NCBI RefSeq assembly: GCF_014197615.1
Contig: NZ_JACIFY010000002.1
Span: 301,554 to 365,553 of the forward strand
Reading direction: 5' to 3'
DNA from: Rhizobium esperanzae
GTDB taxonomy: Bacteria; Pseudomonadota; Alphaproteobacteria; Rhizobiales; Rhizobiaceae
DNA: 64,000 bases
A model generated the notes under the pieces. That model did no database searches. It was not told the origin of the DNA and saw only the letters and a program-made list of their open reading frames with translations. The position numbers and the translations under genes were made by a program. Shown here one piece after another: positions 42,303 to 51,158 of this stretch (positions are counted from its first letter, which is position 1; each line of letters begins with the position of its first letter).

Positions 42303-43520
42303 ATGAGCGTTTCAGCCACCACGCCGGATAAGGCCATTCCACGGGCGCTATCTCCCTGGCTCACCTTCCTTTTCGCCGCCGCCTGCGGGCTGGTGGCCGC
42401 CAATCTCTATTACGGCCAGCCGCTTGCCGGCCCGATCAGCACCGAACTCGGCTTCACGCCGGCCGCAACCGGCCTGATCGTGACGCTGACGCAGATCGGC
42501 TATGGCCTCGGTCTGCTGCTCATCGTGCCGCTCGGCGACCTCACCGAAAACCGCCGTCTGGTACTGATGCTGATCGCCGTCTCTGCCGTTGCATTGATCG
42601 GCGCGGCACTGTCGTCGACGCCCACGGCCTTCCTCACCGCCTCGCTCTGTATCGGCCTCTCCTCGGTCGCCGTTCAGGTTCTGGTTCCCTTTGCCGCAAA
42701 CATGGCACCCGATGCGACGCGCGGCCAGGTCGTCGGCAATGTCATGAGCGGCCTGCTCTGCGGCATCATGCTGGCGCGGCCCTTCGCAAGCTTCGTCGCC
42801 GAGGCGTCCTCCTGGCACATGGTCTATTACGTCACGGCGGCGCTGATGCTCGTGCTCGCCGCCGTCCTGCGCGCCAACCTGCCGGTCCGCCTGCCGAAGA
42901 CGAAGCTCGGTTATGGTGAGTTGCTCGCCTCCATGGCGCATCTGGCGCTGACCTCGCGCGTGCTGCAGCGCCGCGCCCTCTATCAGGCCGGCATGTTCGG
43001 CGCCTTCAGCCTGTTCTGGACGACGACGCCGCTGCTGCTCGCAAGCCCGGCCTTCGGCCTGACGCAGAACGGCATCGCCCTCTTTGCGCTCGCCGGTGCC
43101 GCCGGCGCCATCGCCTCTCCGATCGCCGGCCGGCTCGCCGACCGCGGCATGACGAAGATCGCCTCGACCATCGCCATGCTGCTCGGCATGACGTCCTTCC
43201 TGATCGGCCATTTCGCAAGCGACGGCTCGCTCACCGCCCTGATCCTTCTGACAGTGGCCGCGATCACGCTCGATTTCGGCGTCACGACCAATCTCGTCTG
43301 CGGCCAGCGCGCCATTTATGGCTTGAACCCGGAACACCGCAGCCGGCTGAACGGCCTCTTCATGGCCACCTTCTTTGCCGGCGGCGCGCTCGGCTCGGCG
43401 CTCGGCGGCTGGGCCTATGCGACCGGCGGCTGGACGATGACGGCCTGGATCGGCTTCGCCTTCCCGGCGCTCGCCTTCCTGCTGTTCTTGACGGAAGGTC
43501 GCGGCAGTAAGCCGCTCTAA
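42303..43520 (+). CDS. MFS transporter (drug efflux type)
   Basis: 405 residues with twelve hydrophobic helices. MFS motif A-like [16 protein letters not shown] between helices 2 and 3 and the sixth-loop repeat [12 protein letters not shown] are present. Similar to the DHA1/YfcJ-like set of exporters. Substrate not predictable. Stop overlaps the convergent HxlR gene by four bases. Likely repressed by the upstream TetR. Confidence 0.85.
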   Translation: MSVSATTPDKAIPRALSPWLTFLFAAACGLVAANLYYGQPLAGPISTELGFTPAATGLIVTLTQIGYGLGLLLIVPLGDLTENRRLVLMLIAVSAVALIGAALSSTPTAFLTASLCIGLSSVAVQVLVPFAANMAPDATRGQVVGNVMSGLLCGIMLARPFASFVAEASSWHMVYYVTAALMLVLAAVLRANLPVRLPKTKLGYGELLASMAHLALTSRVLQRRALYQAGMFGAFSLFWTTTPLLLASPAFGLTQNGIALFALAGAAGAIASPIAGRLADRGMTKIASTIAMLLGMTSFLIGHFASDGSLTALILLTVAAITLDFGVTTNLVCGQRAIYGLNPEHRSRLNGLFMATFFAGGALGSALGGWAYATGGWTMTAWIGFAFPALAFLLFLTEGRGSKPL

Positions 43521-43933
43521 CTGTTGTCGGAATCGAAACGCAGGCGGGCGTCACGCACCGCTTCGTGGTTCATCTCCGCCCAGTTCAGAAGCTGCGACAG
43601 CGGCTGGTAGAGCGAGCGGCCGAGATCGGTCATCGAATATTCGACGCTCGGCGGCTTGGTCGGGAACACTTCGCGATTGACATAACCGTCCCTCTGCAGG
43701 TCGCGCAGCGTCTGCGTCAGCATGCGCTGCGAGATATCGGGGAGCAGGCGCCGCAACTCGCCGAAGCGGCGGGGTTCGGCCGCCAGCACTTCCAGCAGCA
43801 GCGTCGACCATTTGCCGCCGATGTGCTGCATCATGTCCCGGACCGGGCAATTGGAAAAATCGAGACCGGCGAGATCGATCTCGCGCCGCATGCCCGGCAT
43901 CCTGTTCTTGAGGCTGAGGACCTCGCCGCTCAT
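43517..43933 (-). CDS. HxlR-family regulator (QorR/YtfH-like)
   Basis: 138 residues, winged helix of the HxlR family: [23 protein letters not shown] with the redox-type Cys29 near the start, [25 protein letters not shown] and [12 protein letters not shown]. Divergent from a QorB-like quinone reductase gene, the same pairing as E. coli ytfH-ytfG (qorB), so the cysteine may sense quinones or electrophiles and release the operator. The 122-base gap holds ACTTGC (43954-43959) and GCAAGT (43987-43992), a weak inverted repeat. Confidence 0.86.
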   Translation of the reverse strand: MSGEVLSLKNRMPGMRREIDLAGLDFSNCPVRDMMQHIGGKWSTLLLEVLAAEPRRFGELRRLLPDISQRMLTQTLRDLQRDGYVNREVFPTKPPSVEYSMTDLGRSLYQPLSQLLNWAEMNHEAVRDARLRFDSDNS

Positions 43934-44055
43934 CTGGTGGTTCCCTTTTGGTAACTTGCAGCCGAAAAACTGCCTCCTTTACACCGGCAAGTCAATTCCT
44001 ATTCTAGTGTTAGTCTCTTTTTGAGACCACCATCAAACGCAGAAGGAAATGACGT

Positions 44056-44961
44056 ATGAGCGAAACCATCCTGGTCACCGGCGCTGCCGGACAGCTCGGC
44101 CAGCGTGTCATCCATCACCTCATCGAGACCTATAAGGTCGCCCCGGGCAGGATCGTCGCGGCAACGCGCAGCCCCGAGAAGCTCTCCGCTCTCGCAGACA
44201 AGGGCGTCGTCACCCGCAAGGCCGATTTCGATGATGCGGCCGGCCTGGAGAAGGCTTTCGCCGGCGTCGACCGGCTGCTGATCATCAGCACCGACGCGCT
44301 TGATACCCCCGGCAAACGGCTCGTCCAGCACAAGGCTGCCGTCGCTGCCGCCGCCAAGGCGGGCGTCAAGCACATCGCCTATACCTCGATGCCGGCGCCG
44401 GATGATTCGCTCGTCGTCTTCGCACCCGATCACCTCGGCAGCGAGAACGCCGTCAAGGCAAGCGGCGTCGCCTATACGATTTTCCGCAACGCCTGGTATC
44501 ACGACAATTACCTGCACGCGATGCCGCACAACCTGCAGGGCGGCAAATGGTACACCGCCACGGGCGACGGCAAGATCGCGACCATCGCGCGTGACGACTG
44601 CGCCATGGCGATCGCCGCAGCCCTTGCCTCCGGCGCCTCCGAAAGCACCACCTATACGCTGACCGGCACCGAGCTGCTGACCAACCGGCAGGTCGCCGCC
44701 GCCGTCTCCGAAGCATCAGGCAAGCCGCTCGACGTGGTCGACGTCACGGACGAGCAGCTCGGCCAGGGCATCCGCGGCGCCGGCCTGCCCGGCTTCATCG
44801 CCGACATGCTGGTCTCCGCCGACGCCAACACCCGCGCCGGCAAATTTGCAATCGTCACCGGAGACTTCGCCAAGCTGACGGGCAGGCAGCCGCAGCCGCT
44901 GAAGGATTTCTTCGTGGCGCATAAGGCTGCGCTGACGGCGGCTGGCAGCGCTGCCCATTGA
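44056..44961 (+). CDS. NAD(P)-binding quinone oxidoreductase-like protein (QorB/NmrA type)
   Basis: 301 residues. N-terminal NAD(P) motif ILVTGAAGQLGQRVI; then the NmrA/QorB pattern with FAPDHLGSENAVKASGVAYTIFRNAWYHDNYL. QorB enzymes reduce quinones with NADPH. Start follows GAAGGAAATGACGT. Regulated probably by the divergent HxlR protein. Ends seven bases before a perfect 14-bp hairpin. Confidence 0.86.
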   Translation: MSETILVTGAAGQLGQRVIHHLIETYKVAPGRIVAATRSPEKLSALADKGVVTRKADFDDAAGLEKAFAGVDRLLIISTDALDTPGKRLVQHKAAVAAAAKAGVKHIAYTSMPAPDDSLVVFAPDHLGSENAVKASGVAYTIFRNAWYHDNYLHAMPHNLQGGKWYTATGDGKIATIARDDCAMAIAAALASGASESTTYTLTGTELLTNRQVAAAVSEASGKPLDVVDVTDEQLGQGIRGAGLPGFIADMLVSADANTRAGKFAIVTGDFAKLTGRQPQPLKDFFVAHKAALTAAGSAAH

Positions 44962-44967
44962 ACATTC

Positions 44968-45000
44968 CGCTCATCCCTGCGCTTGTCGCAGGGATGAGCG
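44968..45000. terminator. 14-bp hairpin after the QorB-like gene; dispersed palindrome, copy 2
   Basis: CGCTCATCCCTGCG / CGCAGGGATGAGCG around loop CTTGT. Same loop and same TCATCC...GGAT frame as the element at 40463-40485, with a different but still complementary inner stem. Probably acts as terminator between convergent genes, without a T-run. Confidence 0.6.
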
Positions 45001-45081
45001 GTCTGATTTTGAATGAGAAAACCTCGTTACCTCAGATGAGTCACTCACGGATGACGCGTCACGAAGGAAGCTACCCCTCAA

Positions 45082-45843
45082 TCAAACCTTCTGACCACAA
45101 GCCCTGCAGAACCGCCGAACCGTTTCCGCCATGCCATATTCCAGTGCATCCGCAGTCAGCCCGTGGCCGATCGAGACTTCGGCGAGATCGGGAATACGCT
45201 TCACCAGATCAGGCAGGTTTGCCACCGTCAGATCATGCCCGGCATTGACGCCAAGGCCGGTCGCCAGCGCCGCATCCGCCGTCTTCCCCAGTGCTTCGAG
45301 GATCGGCGCAGCGCGTTCCGGAGCGTCGTAACAGCCGCCATAGGGGCCGGTGTAGAGTTCGATCCGGTCGGCGCCGACCGTCTTGGCGATCTTGACCGCT
45401 TCCACATCGCCATCGCCGTCGGCAAAAAGCGAGACACGGCATCCCATCGTCTTCAGCCGTGCGACGACATCGGTGAGGAATGCCTGGTGCTTGCGGAAAT
45501 CCCAGCCATGATCGGAGGTCGCCTGCGAAGGGTCGTCCGGCACCAGCGTCACCTGCTCGGGCGCGGCACCCGCGCAGAGATCGAGGAATTCCTCTGTGGG
45601 ATAACCCTCGATGTTGAATTCGGCCTTCGGGAATTCGTCGTCGATCAGGTTGCGGATGACGGGCAGGTCGGAAAATCTGATATGGCGCTGGTCGGGGCGC
45701 GGATGCACCGTCAGGCCGCTGGCGCCTGCTGCAAGGGCGATCCGCCCGAGCGCTTCGACACTCGGCCAGGGCAGATCGCGCCGGTTGCGCAGCATGGCGA
45801 TGGCGTTGAGGTTCACGGAAAGCTTGGCGGGCATGGCGGGCAT
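45082..45843 (-). CDS. pdxJ: Pyridoxine 5'-phosphate synthase
   Basis: 253 residues. [38 protein letters not shown], and the C-terminal [16 protein letters not shown] with [16 protein letters not shown] are unmistakable PdxJ motifs. Condenses 3-amino-2-oxopropyl phosphate with deoxyxylulose 5-phosphate, last step of de novo vitamin B6 synthesis. Start either 45843 or three codons later (45834). Single gene. Confidence 0.94.
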   Translation of the reverse strand: MPAMPAKLSVNLNAIAMLRNRRDLPWPSVEALGRIALAAGASGLTVHPRPDQRHIRFSDLPVIRNLIDDEFPKAEFNIEGYPTEEFLDLCAGAAPEQVTLVPDDPSQATSDHGWDFRKHQAFLTDVVARLKTMGCRVSLFADGDGDVEAVKIAKTVGADRIELYTGPYGGCYDAPERAAPILEALGKTADAALATGLGVNAGHDLTVANLPDLVKRIPDLAEVSIGHGLTADALEYGMAETVRRFCRACGQKV

Positions 45844-46264
45844 CCATCGGTCACGGAAATAACAGGCCTGCTTTTAAGCCAAGTGCCGTGCGATGGCCAA
45901 CGAGATTCGCAGATGGATGCGATGAAGATCGCTGATGGGCGCACCCGCGCGTACCGCAAATAGTAATTCCCATCGCCTTTGAAGACGACCAGCAGATGCC
46001 GCAGTGCAGCAGATATTTTGCTGCAGCACACCCGACAACCGGCGTAAAATATGCCGTCACGTTGCTATCCCATTTAAAAGAGATTATTTTTAGCACTTAT
46101 AAAAAAGATCGTTCACGCATAACGTGGACATTGTATCGCGTAAACGTACGCCGCGTACTGCTTCTTTCCCACGATAGAATGCCTAGAGGAAAACCCCACT
46201 CGCCGCGCCTGGGAAGCAACTGGCAAATCAGCATGAGGTGCAACACGATGCCCTAGGAGGGTTC
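45844..46264. other. 421-base intergenic region, AT-rich on the right
   Basis: Between pdxJ and the MerR-LuxR gene. TGCAGCA (46005-46011) and TGCTGCA (46019-46025) form a small hairpin; from 46050 to 46150 the DNA is notably AT-rich (TTTAAAAGAGATTATTTTTAG) and likely holds the promoter of the downstream regulator. No gene recognised. Confidence 0.5.
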
Positions 46265-46957
46265 ATGCCAGACGGTTCCAAACGCCTGTTTGCTACCGCC
46301 GGTATTGCGTCGGAGGCCCGGTCGAAATACCGGTTTCTGCCTTCGGCCGCGCTGCCGCCGGATCTGCCAGACGGTCCCGTGCCCATTGCCGATATGGCTA
46401 ACGCATTCGGCGTTACGCACAGGACACTGCATTTTTACGAAGAAAAAGGGTTGATTTCGGCCAATCGCATCGGCCTGATGCGGGTCTACGGACAAGACGA
46501 TGTGATGCGTATGGCGGTCATTACCGTCTGTCGCGAGACGGGCATGCCGATTGCCGTCATCCAGGAACTGATGGACGAACTTCGCAAAGCCGATTCGCAG
46601 GAAAGGGCCGAAGCGATGTTCCGCGAGGCCCTGCAGGCGCGCAAGCGCGAACTGACGGCCGAGATGTCGACGCTGCACCGCCAGCTCCAGCAGGTCGGCG
46701 ATCTCCTCGATTTCGACGACAGCATCGAGACTCAGCCGCTCAACGACAATCAGGACAGTTCCAGCCTCACCCCGCGGGAACTTCGCTGTCTGGAACTGAT
46801 GGCAGAAGGCTATTCCACCCAGCGCATCGCCCGGGCGCTCGACCTGAAGCATGACGAGACCAGGGATCTCGAAGCCGGAATCATCCTGAAATTCCGCGCC
46901 AACAACCGCTTCCAGGCGATCGCCAAGGCCGTTCTGCTCGGCATCGTGCAAGCCTGA
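46265..46957 (+). CDS. Composite regulator: MerR helix-turn-helix plus LuxR-type DNA-binding domain
   Basis: 230 residues. Residues about 40-108 are a MerR-type winged HTH (IADMANAFGVTHRTLHFYEEKGLI, then RVYGQDDVMRMAVI); 115-150 form the MerR coiled coil (KADSQERAEAMFREALQARK); and 167-230 read as a LuxR/GerE HTH (SSLTPRELRCLELMAEGYST, QRIARALDLKHDETR, FRANNRFQAIAKAVLLGI). Two DNA-binding modules on one chain is unusual. Start 46265 follows AGGAGG four bases upstream; an in-frame start nine codons earlier is less likely. No neighbour on the same strand, so targets unknown. Confidence 0.8.
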   Translation: MPDGSKRLFATAGIASEARSKYRFLPSAALPPDLPDGPVPIADMANAFGVTHRTLHFYEEKGLISANRIGLMRVYGQDDVMRMAVITVCRETGMPIAVIQELMDELRKADSQERAEAMFREALQARKRELTAEMSTLHRQLQQVGDLLDFDDSIETQPLNDNQDSSSLTPRELRCLELMAEGYSTQRIARALDLKHDETRDLEAGIILKFRANNRFQAIAKAVLLGIVQA

Positions 46958-47008
46958 AGCACGAACCACGCCCCGACGGCCGCCACCGTCGCTTCCCCGC
47001 CAATCCGC

Positions 47009-48136
47009 TCAGCGAACGATCGTCAGCGTCTCCGCCGCGCGCGTGATCGCGGTATAGAGCCAGCGTTCCCGCGTATCACGAAAGGCCCAGCTCTCGTCGA
47101 ACAGCACGACGTCGTCCCACTGCGAACCCTGCGCCTTGTGAACGGTGAGCGCATAGCCGTAGTCGAACTCGTCGTAGCGTTTGCGGGTATTCCACGGGAT
47201 CTCGCCTTCGACATCCTCGAAGGCCTGCTTCAACAGCTTGATCTTCGCCGCCCCGCGATCCATGTCGTCGTCCTCGGGACGCACCAGCAGATTGATGCCG
47301 GGCTTGGTCGTTTCCTTGGACGAGGTCATCACCTGCCAGAGCGAGCCGTTGAGCAAGCCCTTGGCCGGATCGTTGCGGAGGCAGACGAGCTTGTCGCCGG
47401 TCTGCGGATAATCGGCATTGAAGCCTTTCAGCTCGCGCAGGCGCTGATTGTAGCGGCGCCGCGTCCGGTTGGTGCCGACGAGCACCTGATCGGCTTTCAT
47501 CACGAGATCCTGCGTCACCTCGTTCTTCGAGATCACCTTGGCCGTGCCGTAGTCGCCATACATGATCTCATTGCCTTCGCGCACCTGCATGGCGAGCTTG
47601 ATGATCGGATTGTCGCGCGCTTGGCGGTGAATGTCGGTGAGCAGGTAATCCGGATCCTGATTGGTGAAGTAGCCGCCGCCCGAAACCGGCGGCAGTTGGC
47701 CGGGATCGCCGAGCACCAGGATCGGCGTGCCGAAGCTCATCAGATCCTTGCCGAGTGCCTCGTCCACCATCGAGCATTCGTCGACGATGATCAGCGCCGC
47801 TTTCGCGACCGGACTCTGCCGGTTGATCGCAAACATCGGCGCGATCGAGGTTTTGCCGGTTTCCTCGTCTTCGACCGCCTCCTCGCCGCGCGGGCGATAG
47901 ATCAACGAATGGATGGTCTTGGCGTTGGAAGCGCCGCGTGAGCGCAGCACCTGCGCGGCCTTGCCGGTGAAGGCGGCAAACAGCACGTCGCCATCGACAT
48001 TCTCGGCAAAATGCCGGGCAAGCGTTGTCTTGCCGGTTCCGGCATAGCCGAACAGGCGAAAAAGCGGCGAGCGCCCTTCGTTCAGCCATTTCGAAACAGC
48101 CTTGAGGGCTTCGTCTTGTTGCGGCGCAAATTGCAT
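47009..48136 (-). CDS. RecD-like superfamily I DNA helicase/AAA ATPase
   Basis: 375 residues: Walker A GYAGTGKTT at 30-38, Walker B LIIVDECSM, motif III GDPGQLPPV, and C-terminal motifs VGTNRTRRRYN and YALTVHKAQGSQWDDVV plus LYTAITRA (UvrD_C_2). This is a compact SF1B helicase core of the RecD2/Dda-like kind without the long N-terminal extension of RecD2. Role in DNA repair or recombination. Single gene. Confidence 0.88.
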   Translation of the reverse strand: MQFAPQQDEALKAVSKWLNEGRSPLFRLFGYAGTGKTTLARHFAENVDGDVLFAAFTGKAAQVLRSRGASNAKTIHSLIYRPRGEEAVEDEETGKTSIAPMFAINRQSPVAKAALIIVDECSMVDEALGKDLMSFGTPILVLGDPGQLPPVSGGGYFTNQDPDYLLTDIHRQARDNPIIKLAMQVREGNEIMYGDYGTAKVISKNEVTQDLVMKADQVLVGTNRTRRRYNQRLRELKGFNADYPQTGDKLVCLRNDPAKGLLNGSLWQVMTSSKETTKPGINLLVRPEDDDMDRGAAKIKLLKQAFEDVEGEIPWNTRKRYDEFDYGYALTVHKAQGSQWDDVVLFDESWAFRDTRERWLYTAITRAAETLTIVR

Positions 48137-48218
48137 GATTGCATGACTTGGCAGGATTCGCCTGACTTAGGCAAGGCGGAAACTGATGCGCCAGGGCCGT
48201 GGCGGCAGATCCCTGCTC

Positions 48219-49145
48219 TCATCCGTTCCAGCCCCGGTCCGCGCCGCTTGCGCACATGAATGGATCCTGCGCCATCGCATTCATCAGAAAATCCAGAACA
48301 GTCTTGACGCGCAGCGGCATGTTGCGTCGCGAGGGATAGACGACGGTGACCGGCAGCCGGCTCGGCTGGAAATCCTTCATCACCGGGATGAGCCGGCCGG
48401 CGGCGATGTCGGGCATGGCGATGATGTGGGAGAGCACCGCGAGGCCCGCGCCGGCAAGGGCGGCCCTGTGAATGGCGACTGCGTTGCAGGCGGTCAGCCG
48501 CGGCGAGATCCGGACGGTCATGTCCTCCGAGCCGTTCGAGAAGGACCATATGTTGGCCTCGCCTGCCCTGCCGTAGCACAGGCATTCATGGTCCTTGATA
48601 TCCTTCGGAGCGCGCGGCGCCACCCTGCGTGCGAGATAGGCGGGAGAGGCGACGAGGAAGGCCGTCGTCCAGCCGATCCGCCGGCAGACGAGGCTGCTGT
48701 CGGCGACCGGCCCAAGGCGCACTTCGAGGTCCAGGCGCTCCTCGATCATGTGAGAACTCTGCTCCCTGAAGAGCAGCTCGACCGAGAGCTTCGGGTGGGC
48801 AGCTAGAAGATCGCCCAGCCTCTCGCTTAGATAGAGGCCGAGCGGTGCCGGAACGCTGAGCCTGACCTTGCCCGAAGCGACCGCTCCATCCGATCCGGTG
48901 GCATCGCCAAGCTCCTCCACCGCTTCCAGAATCCTGAGCGCCATCGGCAGCATTCGTTCCCCCTCCGCCGTCAGCGACAGGCCGCTCGTCGTGCGATGCA
49001 GAAGGCGCGTGTTGAAATGGCCTTCGAGTGCAGCGACCTGCCGCGAGACCGCCGGCTGGGTCACGTCGAGATCATGCGCGGCGGCTGAAAACGAGCCCGT
49101 CTCCACGACGCGCTGAAAGGTCCGCAATGCCGAAACGATATCCAT
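48219..49145 (-). CDS. LysR-family regulator
   Basis: 308 residues: HTH at about 5-65 (FQRVVETGSFSAAAHDLDVTQPAVSRQVAALE), then a LysR substrate domain. Resembles the subgroup containing regulators of redox enzymes and efflux. Divergent from the AhpD-like gene at 49277. The 131-base gap between them contains two Rrf2-type palindromes rather than an obvious LysR T-N11-A box, so both regulators may meet here. Confidence 0.87.
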   Translation of the reverse strand: MDIVSALRTFQRVVETGSFSAAAHDLDVTQPAVSRQVAALEGHFNTRLLHRTTSGLSLTAEGERMLPMALRILEAVEELGDATGSDGAVASGKVRLSVPAPLGLYLSERLGDLLAAHPKLSVELLFREQSSHMIEERLDLEVRLGPVADSSLVCRRIGWTTAFLVASPAYLARRVAPRAPKDIKDHECLCYGRAGEANIWSFSNGSEDMTVRISPRLTACNAVAIHRAALAGAGLAVLSHIIAMPDIAAGRLIPVMKDFQPSRLPVTVVYPSRRNMPLRVKTVLDFLMNAMAQDPFMCASGADRGWNG

Positions 49146-49223
49146 GACAGCCCCCTCATACTTTTGCGCATAGGCTTTATGCCGCCAGACTAGGTGAGAA
49201 TGGCTTTACAGTCCAGCAATTAC

Positions 49224-49260
49224 GGATATATTTTATCCATAAGGATATTAAATATCCTTA
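49224..49260. promoter_or_regulatory. Two tandem Rrf2-type operators before the AhpD-like gene
   Basis: TAAGGATAT-TAA-ATATCCTTA (49240-49260) is a perfect 9-3-9 inverted repeat; GGATATATTTTATCC (49224-49238) is a second, one-mismatch copy of the inner 15 bases, 19 bases upstream. The same inner palindrome GGATAT-N3-ATATCC recurs before the rrf2 gene at 53169-53183. Confidence 0.8.
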
Positions 49261-49276
49261 ATCAGAGGAGAAAGAC

Positions 49277-49756
49277 ATGACCCAGCGATTGAACTACGCC
49301 CAGCAGTCCCCCGAGCTTTTCAAGAAATTCATGGAATTCAGCATGGCACTGAAGAGCAGCGTGATCGACGAGAAGCTGCAGGCGCTCGTCGAAATCCGGG
49401 CTTCGCAGATCAACGGATGCGGCTTCTGCCTCGACATGCATGTGAAGCAGGCAAAGATCCATGGCGAGAGCGAGCTGCGGATCTATCACGTCGCCATCTG
49501 GCGGGAATCGAACCTGTTCATTCCCCGCGAGCGCGCAGCCCTTGCCTGGACCGAAGCCCTGACGAAACTTCCCGAGGGCGGTGTTCCCGACGAGATCTAC
49601 GAACAGGTTCGCGGCCAGCTTTCGGAGAAGGAAATCTCCGACCTGACCTTCGTCGTCATGGCCATCAATGCCTGGAACCGCGTCAATGTCGGCTTCAAGA
49701 CCGTGCCCGGCACGGCCGACAAGGCCTACGGCCTCGATAAGGCCGGTCTGAACTAA
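49277..49756 (+). CDS. AhpD-like carboxymuconolactone decarboxylase-family peroxidase
   Basis: 159 residues. The CxxC-x3-H redox site is intact: C48-G-F-C51 and H55 (GCGFCLDMH), as in AhpD. Proteins of this form act as alkylhydroperoxidase or as thiol reductants. AGAGGAG precedes the ATG. First of an apparent operon with the NAD(P)-binding protein, cupin and MscS-cNMP genes, downstream of two Rrf2-type operators. Confidence 0.87.
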   Translation: MTQRLNYAQQSPELFKKFMEFSMALKSSVIDEKLQALVEIRASQINGCGFCLDMHVKQAKIHGESELRIYHVAIWRESNLFIPRERAALAWTEALTKLPEGGVPDEIYEQVRGQLSEKEISDLTFVVMAINAWNRVNVGFKTVPGTADKAYGLDKAGLN

Positions 49757-49824
49757 CCCTCGCAATTCATTGAGAAGATTCAGTTTTGACGCTGCCGCAG
49801 CCCGGCAGCGAAGGGAGATCCATT

Positions 49825-50580
49825 ATGAAAATCGTCGTCATCGGCGGAACCGGCCTCATCGGTTCGAAGACTGTCGAACGCCTGCGCAAGCGCGGCCATG
49901 AGGTGATCGCCGCCTCGCCGAACTCCGGCGTCAACACGATCACCGGAGAAGGGTTGGCGGAAGCGCTTGCCGGCGCCGAAGTCGTGCTCGACCTTGCCAA
50001 TTCGCCCTCTTTCGAGGACAAGGCCGTGCTCGAATTCTTCGAGACCTCGGGACGCAATCTTCTCGCCGCCGAAAAGGCCGCAGGCGTCAAGCACCATATC
50101 GCCCTTTCGGTCGTCGGCACCGAGCGCCTGCAGGAAAGCGGCTATTTCCGCGGCAAGCTCGCCCAAGAAAAGCTGATCAAACAGTCCGGCATTCCCTATA
50201 CCATCGTGCATTCGACGCAGTTCATGGAATTCCTGAACGGCATCGCCCAATCCGGCACTGTCGGCCAGACGGTCCGCCTGTCGCCGGCCTATGTCCAGCC
50301 GATCGCTTCCGACGACGTGGCCGACGCCATGGCCGACGTGGCGCTCTCAGCTCCTGCCAACACCACGGTCGAGATAGCAGGTCCGGAACGGGCCCGCCTC
50401 AGCGAACTCGTCGCCCGCTACCTGAAGGCGACAAAAGACTCGAGAACCGTCGAGGCCGATGCCGAGGCGCGATATTTCGGCGCGAGACTGAACGATCAGT
50501 CGCTCGTCTCAGATGACAATCCGCGGCTCGGTTCGATCACCTTCGAAGAGTGGTTCGCCAAATCAGCCCAGTCGAAGTGA
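49825..50580 (+). CDS. NAD(P)-binding atypical SDR (NmrA/YwnB-like)
   Basis: 251 residues. N-terminal KIVVIGGTGLIGSKTVERL binds NAD(P); the rest follows the atypical SDR pattern (KHHIALSVVGTERLQESGYFRGKLAQEKLIK). Related proteins act on quinones or serve as redox sensors. 68 bases after the AhpD-like gene, with AAGGGAG ribosome site; likely in the same transcript. Part of the redox operon. Confidence 0.86.
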   Translation: MKIVVIGGTGLIGSKTVERLRKRGHEVIAASPNSGVNTITGEGLAEALAGAEVVLDLANSPSFEDKAVLEFFETSGRNLLAAEKAAGVKHHIALSVVGTERLQESGYFRGKLAQEKLIKQSGIPYTIVHSTQFMEFLNGIAQSGTVGQTVRLSPAYVQPIASDDVADAMADVALSAPANTTVEIAGPERARLSELVARYLKATKDSRTVEADAEARYFGARLNDQSLVSDDNPRLGSITFEEWFAKSAQSK

Positions 50581-50645
50581 TTTGCTTGTCTCAGGACGCT
50601 CCGCCCGAGCACATCCTCTTCACCCCAGCAACAAAGGAGATCCCC

Positions 50646-51062
50646 ATGATCAGAGCATCGATCATCGCCGCCGCCCTCGCCTTTCTCACAGCCACCGGCG
50701 CCGCCGCCAACGACAGCAGCAAGTCCGCGAAGGTGACGCTTGTCTATGAGCACGAACTGCCGAACGTGCCGGGCAAGAGCATCAAGGGCGTGCTGGTCGA
50801 ATACGGCCCGGGTGGCTTCTCCGAAGGCCATACCCACCCGGACACGGCCTTCATCTACGCCACCGTGCTCGAAGGATCGATCCGCAGCCAGGTCAATGAC
50901 GGGCCGGTCAAGGTCTATCAGGCCGGAGAGAGTTTCTCGGAAATGCCGGGCGACCGTCATGGCGCCAGCGCCAACGGCAGCGAGACCAAGCCCGCCCGCC
51001 TGCTCGCCGTCTTCGTCGTCGACACCAATCAGAAGGAACTGACCTTCCCGCTGCAGAACTGA
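50646..51062 (+). CDS. Secreted cupin-domain protein
   Basis: 138 residues: signal peptide 1-21 (ATGAAAN), then a single cupin barrel. Metal ligands fit GHTHPDTAFIYATVLEG (first motif, His-x-His) and PGDRHGASAN (second motif). Periplasmic; cupins of this type are enzymes or sensors with a bound metal. AAGGAG nine bases before the ATG. Follows the SDR gene by 65 bases in the probable redox operon. Confidence 0.85.
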   Translation: MIRASIIAAALAFLTATGAAANDSSKSAKVTLVYEHELPNVPGKSIKGVLVEYGPGGFSEGHTHPDTAFIYATVLEGSIRSQVNDGPVKVYQAGESFSEMPGDRHGASANGSETKPARLLAVFVVDTNQKELTFPLQN

Positions 51063-51158
51063 CGCTCCGCAAATAGTTGCCCGCGCAGAGCCCGCCGCTT
51101 GCGCGGGTGGCCGACATGCTCAATCATGTGCCGCCCGCCCTCCCGGAGACAGAGAGAG

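Noticed and set aside
43954-43992. ACTTGC...GCAAGT as HxlR operator
   Set aside because: Six-base arms 27 bases apart are too weak and too far apart to claim; mentioned only in the HxlR entry.
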